Below are positions 39,797 to 49,050 of a stretch of DNA of 64,000 bases, piece by piece. The DNA comes from FEN-1191 sp964528845 (GTDB lineage: Bacteria > Pseudomonadota > Gammaproteobacteria > Steroidobacterales > Steroidobacteraceae). Numbering within the stretch: the stretch's first letter is position 1; every line of letters begins with the position of its first letter. The position numbers were made by a program, and so were the translations under genes. The notes beneath the pieces were generated by a model. The model was not told the origin of the DNA, did not search any database, and saw nothing but the letters and a program-made list of their open reading frames with translations. The stretch covers positions 9,083-73,082 of the forward strand of contig CAZGVE010000017.1 in NCBI GenBank assembly GCA_964528845.1. Reading direction: 5' to 3'.

Positions 39797-42700
39797 AGCC
39801 CCGGTCAACCACGCGTCGCCGGATCCAGTTCATCTGGAGCCTGGTGCTGCTGCTCGCCGTGCCGCTGTCGGGACTGTATTACCTCGGCTACACCGAGGGC
39901 GGCCTGCAGCTGATCGCGGCTGCACTGAGCGGGCACGTCGGGCCGGTAAACATCCAGCTGCGCGGCGTCAGCGGCACGCTGGCCGGAGGTCTGCACGTCG
40001 ACCAGCTTGTCATCGACCATCGGCGCGCCCACATCGAGATCGAGGATGCCACTGCCCGGCTCGCGATCCTGCCACTGGCCTGGCAGACCATCCGCGCACC
40101 CGAAGTCCATGTACGCCGGCTGCTGGTCCATGCGCTCAGCGTTCCGGACGACGGCCGCGAGCATTCCCCCCTGTTCCTGCCGCCATTGATGCGAATCGAT
40201 GCCGAGCGCGTCGACGTCCAGCGCTTCGAGCTCATCGCAGCCAATGGTGTCGAGCTCGACAGCTCGGGCGTCCAGGCCACCGGGGCGGTCTATCCGGACC
40301 GCATCCGGATCTATTCGACCTCGCTGGACTATGCCGGCATCGGTCTGCAGGCCAGCGGCGAATTACTGGCGACGCGGCCGTTGGGACTGAACGGCACATT
40401 GCATGTCTCCGCGCAGCCGACGCGGCAGACGCCTCGGCAGCCACCATGGACGATCAACGCGCGATTCGACGGCACACTGCGCGGAATCACGCTGGATGCC
40501 GAATTCGCCGAGCCCTTCCTGGCCCAGTTCCGCGGGGAAGTGCTCGATCTCACGGGCGCCTGGCACTGGCACGGCTACGGCCAGGTTCGGCGTCTCGACA
40601 TCACGGTATGGGGAGCGGGCAGCGCGCTCGGACTCATCAGCGGCGGCCTGGCGCTGCAGGGAGACCGCCATGGCTTCCAGGCACATGGCGGCCTGGATGC
40701 GACGGGTCTGAACGCCGGCGTGATCGCGACCGACTTCGCCGGCGCTGTAAGCGGCCGCACGCTCATCGTGTCGAGCCTGCGGCTGCACCATTCCGCTTCG
40801 GGAGCCAGCGCCTTGGCTCAGGGCAGCGTCACCCTGGCCCCGGGCGGGCCGCGGCTCGCGCTGTCGGGCACCTGGACTGACTTCCGCTGGCCGCTGGAAC
40901 GTGCTGATGCCGCCGTACGCAGTGCGTCCGGCACCTACACCCTTGATGGACAGCTGCCATTTGCGCTCAGCGCCCAGGGCTCCTTGCGCATCGCCGACCT
41001 GGTCAACGTCGACGTGCAGCAGCTTCGCGGCCAACTCGCACACGATGGCCTGGATGCGCGGCTGATGACGGTCGCGCTGCTCGGCGGGCATGGCCAGCTG
41101 CACGGCTGGCTGCCGTGGTCGCAGCGGCAGCGCTGGCAGATGCAGGGCAGCATCGCCGGCCTCAATCTTGCGCAGGGAAATTCGCGCCTCGGCGGCCGGA
41201 TCGGCTTCGGGCTGAATGCCACCGGAGTGGGCTTCGGACTCGGCAATGAGCTGGACGTGCAGGCCACCGGCTTGAGCGGCCAGGTCCAGGGCCAGCGTGC
41301 CGAGGGCCATGCGCATGTCGCACGCCGCAACGGCGCATGGCTGTTCGACGACGTACGGGTCCAGCTCGGCTCCACGCACGTCGCGCTCGACGGGCGGCTC
41401 GGGGCGCAGCTCGATCTGAATTTCGCAATTGACGCCACGGATCTCGGGCTGCTGCGCACCGGTGTCTCGGGTCGGCTCAATGCCCACGGCAGCCTGCGTG
41501 GCGAATTGCGTGACCCGACCGTCAAGGCGACCCTGCAGGCGCGGAACATCGCCTGGGATGCCGTCCGGCTCGACAGCCTCGACGGCCTGATCGACTTCGA
41601 TCCGCACGGCTCGGGACGCGCGGACACGACTCTGCGGGTGGCTGGCCTGCGGGCCGCCGGCAGGGTCTTCGAGCACCTCGCTCTGAAAACCGCGGGTACC
41701 GCGGCCGAGCACAGCGTCGAACTCGATGCACGCGCCGAGGGACTGTCCTTCAACGTGCGGGGCCACGGACGCTACGCTGCGGGACTGTGGCAGGGGCAGT
41801 TCGAGAACGCGCAGCTCAGTGACGGCGCCGCGCTGCAGATGAGTCTCGAGGCCCCTTCCGGCATGAGCCTCACCGGCGCACGCCTGCAGCTCGACCAGTT
41901 CTGCCTGCGCGCGGCGGCGGCGCGCCTGTGCGCCGCCGCGCAGCTCAACGACGCGCAGCGCCGCGTCGCGCTGAGCGCAACGAACTTGCCGCTGCGCACG
42001 GTCACGGCCGGCCTGACGGCCGCCACCGATTACGAGGGCACGCTGACGGTCAAGATCGATGCCGCCGCCGGCAGTCAGTCAACGTGGTATGGCTCGCTGA
42101 GTGCCCAGCTGACCGACGCCGCGATCGCCCGGCACGGCAGCAACGGCCGGGTGGAGCGCTTGCAGCTCGGCACCGGGAAGGTGGAGGCATCGCTGAACCA
42201 GAGCGCGCTGACGGCCAGCCTCGCGCTCGATGCCGGCAGCGCGGGTAACATTTCTGGTCATCTCGAGGCCCACGGCGGCGATGATACCCCGTGGCGCGAC
42301 TGGCCGATGTCAGGCGAGCTGCGCGCCGAGACCACGGCGGTAGGATTCATCGATTCCTACGTATCGCGGATCGATCGGGCCAGCGGCCGGCTCGCGGCCC
42401 AGCTGACGCTGGCGGGAACCGCGGCGGCCCCCGAACTCAGTGGCGACCTGCGGCTCAGCGATGCGCAGCTCGATGCGTATCAGATCAACCTTTCCCTGCG
42501 CGACCTGAACTTCGATGCACATCTTCGAGGCAACTCCCTCGCCGTCAAGGGGGATGCCAATGCCGGCTCGGATGGGCACGCGAGCGTCGAAGGCAAACTC
42601 AGCTGGCTGCAGGGCGTCCCCACCGGCGAATTGCACCTGCGTGGCACCGACCTGCGCCTGATCAATATTCCCGAGGCGCGCGTCGATGCCTCTCCCGACG

Positions 42701-43563
42701 TGACCGTACACCTGCAGGGCACCCGCATCGACGTGAATGGGCAGATCAACCTGCCCTACGCACGCATCGAACCGGCCGATCTCGCCAACGCCGTGCTGCC
42801 CTCGAGCGATGAGGTCATCGTCGGGCGCGATGCCGCCACCGGCGAGAATACCTTCAAGGTGTTCAGCGCGATCACGCTGGTGCTTGGCGAGCGCGTGACG
42901 GTCAACACGCTGGGGCTGTCAGGCCGACTGAGCGGCAGCATCTCCGTGATGACGGACGATACCGGTATCAACCGCGGCAGCGGCGAACTCAAGGTCGAGG
43001 AGGGCAAGTATCTGGCCTACGGCCGCAATCTCGATATCGAGCGCGGCCGGCTGCTGTTCAGCAATGGACTGATCGGCGACCCAGGCCTGGACCTGCGGGC
43101 CGTCAAGACCTTTCCCGACATCAAGGCCGGCGTGAATGTACGCGGTACGCTGCGCTCGCCGCGCATGACGTTTTTCTCCGACCCGGAAGTATCGCAGTCG
43201 CAGATCGTCTCGCTGCTGCTGGCCGGCGGTTCGCTCGAGAGCGTCCAGAACAGCAACACGGATCCGTCCAACCGCGCGTCCGCGGCTCGCTCCGAGGCAC
43301 TGATGCAGGGTGGAGCGATCCTTGCGCAGCAGGTAGGGGGCCGCTTCAACATCGAGGCAGGAGTCGAGCAGGACCTGACCAACCAGACCTCGCTGGTGCT
43401 CGGGCGCTACCTGTCGCCTCGGCTCTACGTGAGCTATGGCGTCGGCCTCGTCGAGGCGATCAACACGATCAAGATGCGCTATACGATCGGCGATCACTGG
43501 ACCATCAAGACCGAAGCCGGCACGCAGCGTAGCGCGGACCTGGTATTCACGATCGAACGCTAG
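39793..43563 (+). CDS. tamB: Translocation and assembly module subunit TamB
   Basis: 1256 residues, typical length. An N-terminal signal anchor (FIWSLVLLLAVPLSGLYYL) is followed by a long repetitive beta-taco domain and the conserved DUF490 C-terminal region (about 900-1256), with VRGTLRSPRMTFFSDPE and LGRYLSPRLYVSYGVGL as landmarks. It spans the periplasm between the inner membrane and TamA. Overlap with tamA indicates coupled expression. Confidence 0.96.
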   Translation: MKPRSTTRRRIQFIWSLVLLLAVPLSGLYYLGYTEGGLQLIAAALSGHVGPVNIQLRGVSGTLAGGLHVDQLVIDHRRAHIEIEDATARLAILPLAWQTIRAPEVHVRRLLVHALSVPDDGREHSPLFLPPLMRIDAERVDVQRFELIAANGVELDSSGVQATGAVYPDRIRIYSTSLDYAGIGLQASGELLATRPLGLNGTLHVSAQPTRQTPRQPPWTINARFDGTLRGITLDAEFAEPFLAQFRGEVLDLTGAWHWHGYGQVRRLDITVWGAGSALGLISGGLALQGDRHGFQAHGGLDATGLNAGVIATDFAGAVSGRTLIVSSLRLHHSASGASALAQGSVTLAPGGPRLALSGTWTDFRWPLERADAAVRSASGTYTLDGQLPFALSAQGSLRIADLVNVDVQQLRGQLAHDGLDARLMTVALLGGHGQLHGWLPWSQRQRWQMQGSIAGLNLAQGNSRLGGRIGFGLNATGVGFGLGNELDVQATGLSGQVQGQRAEGHAHVARRNGAWLFDDVRVQLGSTHVALDGRLGAQLDLNFAIDATDLGLLRTGVSGRLNAHGSLRGELRDPTVKATLQARNIAWDAVRLDSLDGLIDFDPHGSGRADTTLRVAGLRAAGRVFEHLALKTAGTAAEHSVELDARAEGLSFNVRGHGRYAAGLWQGQFENAQLSDGAALQMSLEAPSGMSLTGARLQLDQFCLRAAAARLCAAAQLNDAQRRVALSATNLPLRTVTAGLTAATDYEGTLTVKIDAAAGSQSTWYGSLSAQLTDAAIARHGSNGRVERLQLGTGKVEASLNQSALTASLALDAGSAGNISGHLEAHGGDDTPWRDWPMSGELRAETTAVGFIDSYVSRIDRASGRLAAQLTLAGTAAAPELSGDLRLSDAQLDAYQINLSLRDLNFDAHLRGNSLAVKGDANAGSDGHASVEGKLSWLQGVPTGELHLRGTDLRLINIPEARVDASPDVTVHLQGTRIDVNGQINLPYARIEPADLANAVLPSSDEVIVGRDAATGENTFKVFSAITLVLGERVTVNTLGLSGRLSGSISVMTDDTGINRGSGELKVEEGKYLAYGRNLDIERGRLLFSNGLIGDPGLDLRAVKTFPDIKAGVNVRGTLRSPRMTFFSDPEVSQSQIVSLLLAGGSLESVQNSNTDPSNRASAARSEALMQGGAILAQQVGGRFNIEAGVEQDLTNQTSLVLGRYLSPRLYVSYGVGLVEAINTIKMRYTIGDHWTIKTEAGTQRSADLVFTIER

Positions 43564-43610
43564 GCGGAGCGCCGGGCGCCCCCCTGGGCGTGGCGCTGAC
43601 CTAAGCCGCG

Positions 43611-44923
43611 CTACTTCTTGCGTCGCGCGGCCGATGCCGGTCGCCGCTTCGCGCTGGCCCTCCTGGCTGCCGGGCGCTTGCTGACCCGGGCCTTCGCCTT
43701 CGGCTTAGCCTTTGCCTTTGGCTTGGCCTTTGGCTTGGCCTTTGCCTTTGCCTTGGCCTTGGCCTTGTTCTTGGCCGGCTTCTTCGGCGCTGCCTTCTTG
43801 GCAACCATTTTCCCTGCTGCGGACTTTTTCGCTGCGGGCTTTTTCGNNNNNNNNNNNNNNNNNNNNNNNNNNNNNNNNNNNNNNNNNNNNNNNNNNNNNN
43901 NNNNNNNNNNNNNNNNNNNNNNNNNNNNNNNNNNNNNNNNNNNNNNGCCTTCTTGGCAACCATTTTCCCTGCTGCGGACTTTTTCGCTGCGGGCTTTTTC
44001 GGCGCCGCCTTCCTTGGGGCGGCCCTCTTCGCAGCGGGTTGAACGACCGCCGGCTTCGGCGCGGCGGCCGGCGTGGCCGCCGGCGGTTTCGCGGCAGCAG
44101 GCTTGGCGGGGGCCGCGGCCGGGGCAGGCTTGGCGGCCGGCTTGGGCGCCGCCGACGCCGGCGCAGCGCTTGGGAAACTGTGCACTGCGAACAGCGCCCC
44201 GCCCGCGTCGAGCAGCTGGGCGATACGTCCGCCGCCCGGCACGGGCACCGGACCGTGCACGATCTGCCCACCGGCCTTGGCGACCGTCGCGACGGTGGCC
44301 TCGATGTCGGTCACGGTCGCGTACGGCAGCCACTGCGTGGCCATGCCGGGCTTGCTCGGCTTGTAGATACCGCCCTGCTGCTGGCCATCCCATCCGAAGA
44401 TCAGGTACACGTTGGAGGGACCCATGGTCATTCGGTCCATGACCTTCCAGCCGAACAGCTCACCATAGAACTTGAACGCCGCCTCGTAGTCGGTCGTTGC
44501 CAGTTCCTGCCACGAGAACTGGCCCTGCTGCTTCGGATCAGCCGGCGCAGGCCCGGGCTGATTGGAATGATGGATGCCGAAGGTGGCGCCCTGCGGATCC
44601 GACAGCACGGCGATGCGGCCTCCAGTGGGCAGGTCGAACGGCGCCCGGAGGAGCTTGCCACCGAGCCGCACGGCCGCGGTAGCCGTCTCATCCACGTCCT
44701 GCGCGCCCAGGTAAGGCAGCCAGTGCGGCCGCGCATTCCCCGAGAGCTTCTGCAGGCCACCGACACCCGCACCGCCCGCCGTGAACATCGTGTAATCGGG
44801 CATTCCCGGCGGCACCTGGGTGTGCCAGCCGACGACCTTCGAATAGAAGGCGGCAGCCGCCGCGGTGTCCTGCACGTTGAGTTCCTGCCAGACAAATCGG
44901 CCGTGCACGTTCGGCTGTGCCAT
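43611..44923 (-). CDS. Two-domain VOC protein with histone-H1-like Lys/Ala tail (interrupted by gap)
   Basis: Begins MAQPNVHGRFVWQELNVQD. Two vicinal-oxygen-chelate domains (about 1-120 and 130-250) match the glyoxalase/bleomycin family: FVWQELNVQDTAAAAAFYSK in the first, FSWQELATTDYEAAFKFYGE in the second. A long C-terminal tail rich in Ala, Pro and Lys follows (KKPAAKKSAAGKMVAKK, then KAKAKAKAKPKAKPKAK). The 100-N gap (43847-43946) falls in this tail, and its flanks are identical 55-base copies. Removing 155 bases joins the two frames exactly, giving one open frame of 385 residues. Confidence 0.8.
43792..44001. other. Scaffold gap flanked by identical 55-bp sequences (assembly artefact)
   Basis: 43792-43846 and 43947-44001 are the same 55 bases, separated by 100 N (43847-43946). 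The reading frame of the VOC gene is restored only if one copy and the Ns are removed (155 bases). The most economical reading is that two contig ends overlap and were not merged. Confidence 0.9.
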
Positions 44924-45119
44924 GGGAGTCCCCTTGAAGAAGAATTGGAACGACGCGGTAGCTTGGCGCTCGTCTACGAGTTTCTTGTAGCCGTCGCAGA
45001 AGATAACCGAAGCGCCCGCGCCCCGGTAGTGTCCACCGGCGGAGGCGCCGCGGGATCGTCGGGAAGCGTCCCGCCGCGGCGGCGCGCATCCCAGGCCGGG
45101 GGTGGCTCTTGTGTCGTCG

Positions 45120-45153
45120 TGCATTTTTATGCATACTTATTCAAGTTTATGCA
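45120..45153. promoter_or_regulatory. ARG-box-like operator upstream of argR-argG
   Basis: Contains TGCATTTTTATGCA (45120-45133), overlapped by TGCATACTTATTCA (45130-45143), which matches 12 of 14 positions of the ARG-box core TGAATAATTATTCA, and a third half-site TTTATGCA ending at 45153. The AT-rich block stands out in this GC-rich genome and lies 11 bases before the argR ATG. Predicted ArgR autoregulation site. Confidence 0.65.
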
Positions 45154-45164
45154 GTAGCAGCGCG

Positions 45165-45617
45165 ATGCTTACCGACCGCCAACAGTTCGACCGTCGCACC
45201 GCGATCATGCGCATCCTGCGCGGCGCGGTAGTGCGCCGGCAGAGCGACCTCGCACAGCTGCTCCGGCGCGACGGCTTCGAGGTCACGCAATCCTCCGTGA
45301 GCCGGGACCTGCGCGAGCTGGGAGTACTCAAGGCGAGCGGCCGCTACCTGCTGCCGCCGGACGAAGTCACGCGCGCCAACGGCGACTTCGGCGCGCTCGC
45401 GCAGTTCGTGCGCGCCGTGCGCCCCGCCGGCTCCTCGATCACGGTGATCCGGACCACGATCGGGGCCGCGCCCAGCGTCGCGGTCGCGCTCGACAAGGCC
45501 GAGTGGCCGGAAGTCGTCGGTACGATCTCCGGCGACGACACCATCTTCGTCGCGACGCAGGATGCCCGCGCGCAGCAGCGCCTGATCGCACGCCTCGATT
45601 CCCTGTTCCGCAGCTGA
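45165..45617 (+). CDS. argR: Arginine repressor
   Basis: 150 residues. N-terminal winged HTH includes SSVSRDLRELGVLK; the C-terminal oligomerisation/arginine-binding domain has TIGAAPSVAVALDKAEWPEVVGTISGDDTIFVA. The ATG at 45165 is favoured over an upstream frame that would run through the operator. It is the first gene of the arginine operon; argG follows eight bases after its stop. Confidence 0.93.
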   Translation: MLTDRQQFDRRTAIMRILRGAVVRRQSDLAQLLRRDGFEVTQSSVSRDLRELGVLKASGRYLLPPDEVTRANGDFGALAQFVRAVRPAGSSITVIRTTIGAAPSVAVALDKAEWPEVVGTISGDDTIFVATQDARAQQRLIARLDSLFRS

Positions 45618-45625
45618 GAGTGCCC

Positions 45626-46867
45626 ATGCCTACTACGACCACGCCGGGCGCCACGCCCATCGTCCTCGCTTATTCCGGTGGCCTGGACACCTCGTTCCTG
45701 GTGCCCTGGATCAGGGAGCATCACCAGCGCCCGGTCATCACCGTGACGGTCGATACCGGTGGCATCGATGCGGCTGGCGCGGCGACGCTGCGTGCCCGAG
45801 CGCTCGCGCTCGGTGCGCTCGAGCACAGGCAGATCGATGCCCGCACCGACTACTTCGAGCAGGTGCTGCGCTTCCTGATCATGGGCAACGTGCGACGCGG
45901 CCAGCTCTACCCGCTGTGCGTCGGGGCCGAGCGCGTGATGCAGGCGCAGACCATCGCCCGCGTCGCGCGCGACCTCGGCAGCAACATGGTCGCGCACGGT
46001 TGCACGGCGGCGGGCAATGACCAGGTGCGCTTCGAGGTCGCGCTGCGCACCCTGGCACCGGATCTGGAAATCCTGGCCCCGGTGCGCGATTGCGCATTCA
46101 AGCGCAGCGAGGAACTCGAATACCTGCAGGCCCGCCAGCTGCCCGTGCCGCCCTACGGCGCCGCCTATTCGACCAATCGCGGATTGTGGGGCGTCACCAT
46201 CGGCGGCAAGGAGACACTGACCTCCAGCGGCAGCATTCCCGAGAGCGCCTGGGTGCTTTCGGCCGGTGCGTTCACCTCCCCGCGCGATCCGGAGCGCCAC
46301 TCGGTGCGCTTCGAGCACGGACTGCCCGTGGGGCTCGACGGCGCACAGCTATCCCCGGTCGCGCTCATCGAGCGGCTCGAGGCGCTGGCGGCACCGTTCG
46401 GCATCGGCCGCGGTATTCACCTCGGCGACACCATCATCGGCACCAAGGGACGGGTGGCGTTCGAAGCACCGGCCGCCGAGGTGCTACTCAACGCTCACCG
46501 GGAACTCGAGAAGCTGGTGCTCACGCCGCGCCAGCAGCGCATCAAGGAGACCGTTTCACTGACCTACGGCGATCTGGTGCACGAAGGCCAGCTGCTCGAC
46601 CCGGTATGCCGCGACATCGAGGCGCTGCTGCTGTCCTCGCAGGCACGCGTGAGCGGCGAAGTGCATCTGCTGCTGCGACCGGGCGCGCTATTCATCGAGG
46701 GAGTGGAATCCCCGTATTCGCTGATGGCGGCGTCCAAGGGGATCTACGGCGAGGCGGCGGGCGAATGGAGCGCGGTCGACGCGCTCGGGTTCTCCAGGAT
46801 CGTGGCCCTGACCGGGGTGTTCCACCGCCGGGCAGGAGAAGCGGTCGCGGCAGGCGCGCATCCATGA
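45626..46867 (+). CDS. argG: Argininosuccinate synthase, variant type
   Basis: 413 residues. Joins citrulline and aspartate using ATP. PP-loop AYSGGLDTS at residues 15-23. From memory, the patterns YPLCVGAERVMQAQTIA, AHGCTAAGNDQVRFE and NRGLWGVTIGGKETL resemble ArgG of Bacteroidota-type arginine clusters more than the E. coli or Xanthomonas enzyme. It overlaps the next gene by four bases. Confidence 0.92.
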   Translation: MPTTTTPGATPIVLAYSGGLDTSFLVPWIREHHQRPVITVTVDTGGIDAAGAATLRARALALGALEHRQIDARTDYFEQVLRFLIMGNVRRGQLYPLCVGAERVMQAQTIARVARDLGSNMVAHGCTAAGNDQVRFEVALRTLAPDLEILAPVRDCAFKRSEELEYLQARQLPVPPYGAAYSTNRGLWGVTIGGKETLTSSGSIPESAWVLSAGAFTSPRDPERHSVRFEHGLPVGLDGAQLSPVALIERLEALAAPFGIGRGIHLGDTIIGTKGRVAFEAPAAEVLLNAHRELEKLVLTPRQQRIKETVSLTYGDLVHEGQLLDPVCRDIEALLLSSQARVSGEVHLLLRPGALFIEGVESPYSLMAASKGIYGEAAGEWSAVDALGFSRIVALTGVFHRRAGEAVAAGAHP

Positions 46868-47946
46868 AGACCGTGCTGGTCGACAAGATCGCCTCGGTGA
46901 CGCAGGCGTGCTCGCTCAGCCACGAGCTGCGCCTGTCGGCCGAGATTCCGGCCGAAGAGGGTGTCGTGATCGTCGCCGAGATCCTGAACAACAAGTCGAC
47001 CTACAACACGCTGGAGCTCACCAGCGGCCGGATGGCGAAGGTCGGCAAGGGCGATATCGTGGTCGGTGCGCTCGGCCCGCGCCGCGCCCTTTTTGGCTAC
47101 TCCGGTCACGTGCCCGAAGCCCTGCAGCCGGGTGACGTGATCCAGATGCTGAACATCGGCGGCGTCATGGGCGTGTGCGATTCGGCCACCGCGGACAAGG
47201 GCAAGCCATTCGACTGCCGGGTGCTCGGCGTCGTGCTGCAGTTTCCGTACCTCGGGGAGCGCATCGGCGTGCCGGCGCGCGTGGGATTCCGCCAGCTCGA
47301 TTTCGATGCGCCGCTCGACACCCGTGGCGTGCCGGTGGTGGCGCTGGCCGGCACCTGCATGGAAGCGGGAAAGACGGCCGCTGCGGCCGCGATCGTCGCG
47401 CGGATGCGCCATCGTGGCCTCATCGTCGATGCATTCAAGGCCACCGGGGTATCACTGCGTCGCGACATCCTGGCCTTCGAGGATGCAGGCGCACGCCGCA
47501 CGATGATCTTCACCGATCTCGGAGTGGTTACGAGCACCGCGCGCACCGGGCCGGCGCTGACGCGCACGATGCTGACCGAGCTCGCCGCCGGCAAGCCCGA
47601 CGCGATCGTGTTCGAGCTCGGTGACGGACTGCTCGGAACCTACGGGGTGGCGGCAATCCTCGAGGCCGCTGACATCCGGCAGGCGCTGACTGCGGTCGTG
47701 CTCTCGGCCAACGATCCGGTGGCCGCGTGGGGCGGCGTCAAGCTGCTGCGCGAACGTTTCGGAGTCGAGCCCTGCGTGGTGACGGGGCCGTCCACCGACA
47801 ACCAGGTCGGCATCGAGATCATCGAGCAGCAGATGCAGACGCAGGCCTGCAACGCGATCAGCGACCCTGCCGGACTGGGTGACCGCGTCATCGAGGCCAT
47901 CGGGCGTGCGGCGGCGATGCCCCGCGCCGCCGGCGGCAAGGAATGA
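46864..47946 (+). CDS. DUF1611-family P-loop protein in the arginine operon
   Basis: 360 residues. N-terminal domain (about 1-150) then a P-loop domain with GTCMEAGKT (163-171) followed by FKATG and later EIIEQQMQ. Matches the DUF1611 family, one member of which (DgcN) is reported as a D-glutamate N-acetyltransferase; that is established only for that homologue. Four-base overlaps with both argG and argC place it in the arginine operon. The operon lacks any recognisable N-acetylglutamate synthase (ArgB has no acetyltransferase domain), so an acylating role on glutamate is an inference. Confidence 0.85.
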   Translation: MKTVLVDKIASVTQACSLSHELRLSAEIPAEEGVVIVAEILNNKSTYNTLELTSGRMAKVGKGDIVVGALGPRRALFGYSGHVPEALQPGDVIQMLNIGGVMGVCDSATADKGKPFDCRVLGVVLQFPYLGERIGVPARVGFRQLDFDAPLDTRGVPVVALAGTCMEAGKTAAAAAIVARMRHRGLIVDAFKATGVSLRRDILAFEDAGARRTMIFTDLGVVTSTARTGPALTRTMLTELAAGKPDAIVFELGDGLLGTYGVAAILEAADIRQALTAVVLSANDPVAAWGGVKLLRERFGVEPCVVTGPSTDNQVGIEIIEQQMQTQACNAISDPAGLGDRVIEAIGRAAAMPRAAGGKE

Positions 47947-49004
47947 GCGCACCGATCGGCGCGGTCGTGCTTGGAGGAACCGGCTACGTCGCCGGCGAGC
48001 TGCTGCGTCTGATCGCCGGCCACCCGCAGTTCGAACTGCGCGGCATCCTCTCCGGCAGCCAGCCGGGCGAGCCGGTCGCGCGCGCGTTCCCGCACCTCGC
48101 GGCGGCCTTTCCGGACCAGCGCTTCCAGTCACAGGACGAGATCGAGCAGCTGATTGTGGCCGAGGACGGGGTCGCGATCTTCTCGGCCGCGCCGCACGGC
48201 GCCGCGGCGGCGCTGATCGACGGGCTGCTGGCGCGAGCCGAAAGCGCCGGACGCACGCCACGCGTGGTCGACATCTCGGCCGATTTCCGCTATCGCTCCG
48301 CGGCCGACTACGAGGCCGTGTACCAGCACGCGCATGGCGCCCCCGGCCGCATCGCTGCCTTCAGCTGCGCCGTGCCGGAACACCTGCCGACGTTGACGAC
48401 CCCGCATGTCGCGCATCCGGGCTGCTTCGCGACCGCGACACTGCTCGCGGCCGTGCCGCTGCTCGCGCTCGGGCTCAGCAGCGGCGACCTGTTCGTCTCG
48501 GCAGTGACCGGCAGCACGGGCTCGGGCCGCAAGCCGGTCGAGGGCACGCACCATCCGCTGCGCCACGGCGATCTGTACGCATACAGCCCGCTCGCGCACC
48601 GCCATGTGCCGGAAATCCGCGCCTGCGCAGCTGCGGCGAGCGGCGTCACCGCGCACTTCGCGTTCGTAGCGCACTCAGGCCCCTTCGCACGCGGCATTCA
48701 CGCAACCGTACAAGCCGCGCTGCGCACGCCGCAAAGCAGCGCCGAGGTCCAGACCGCATTGCGGGAGTTCTACGCCGGCTCACCGTTCGTGCGGGTCGGG
48801 GACTCCCCGCCGCGGGTGAAGCAGGTGGCCTGCAGCAACTACGCACACCTGTACGCTGTGACCGACCGGCGCACGGTCACCGTGCTGTGCGCGATCGACA
48901 ATCTCAACAAGGGCGCGGCCGGTGGAGCCATGCAGTGGATGAACCGCCTCTACGGCCTGCCGGAGACTGCCGGATTGACCGCCCCGGCTCCGGGATGGAC
49001 CTGA
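47943..49004 (+). CDS. argC: N-acetyl-gamma-glutamyl-phosphate reductase
   Basis: 353 residues. NADPH-dependent reduction of acylglutamyl phosphate to the semialdehyde. N-terminal Rossmann GGTGYVAGELLRL, catalytic Cys161 in HPGCFATATLL, and the GSTGSGRKPVEGTHH loop are all present. Start overlaps the DUF1611 stop by four bases. Confidence 0.95.
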   Translation: MSAPIGAVVLGGTGYVAGELLRLIAGHPQFELRGILSGSQPGEPVARAFPHLAAAFPDQRFQSQDEIEQLIVAEDGVAIFSAAPHGAAAALIDGLLARAESAGRTPRVVDISADFRYRSAADYEAVYQHAHGAPGRIAAFSCAVPEHLPTLTTPHVAHPGCFATATLLAAVPLLALGLSSGDLFVSAVTGSTGSGRKPVEGTHHPLRHGDLYAYSPLAHRHVPEIRACAAAASGVTAHFAFVAHSGPFARGIHATVQAALRTPQSSAEVQTALREFYAGSPFVRVGDSPPRVKQVACSNYAHLYAVTDRRTVTVLCAIDNLNKGAAGGAMQWMNRLYGLPETAGLTAPAPGWT

Positions 49005-49050
49005 GCGCCCGGTAACACACGACCCAACCCTACGTCATACGAGTTCCGAC

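Noticed and set aside
43685..43775. CRISPR-like or mobile repeat
   Set aside because: The short periodic sequence encodes the Lys/Ala/Pro repeats of the VOC protein tail.
43601..45124. True frameshift in the VOC gene
   Set aside because: The shift arises from the 100-N gap and the duplicated 55-bp flanks; collapsing them restores one frame.
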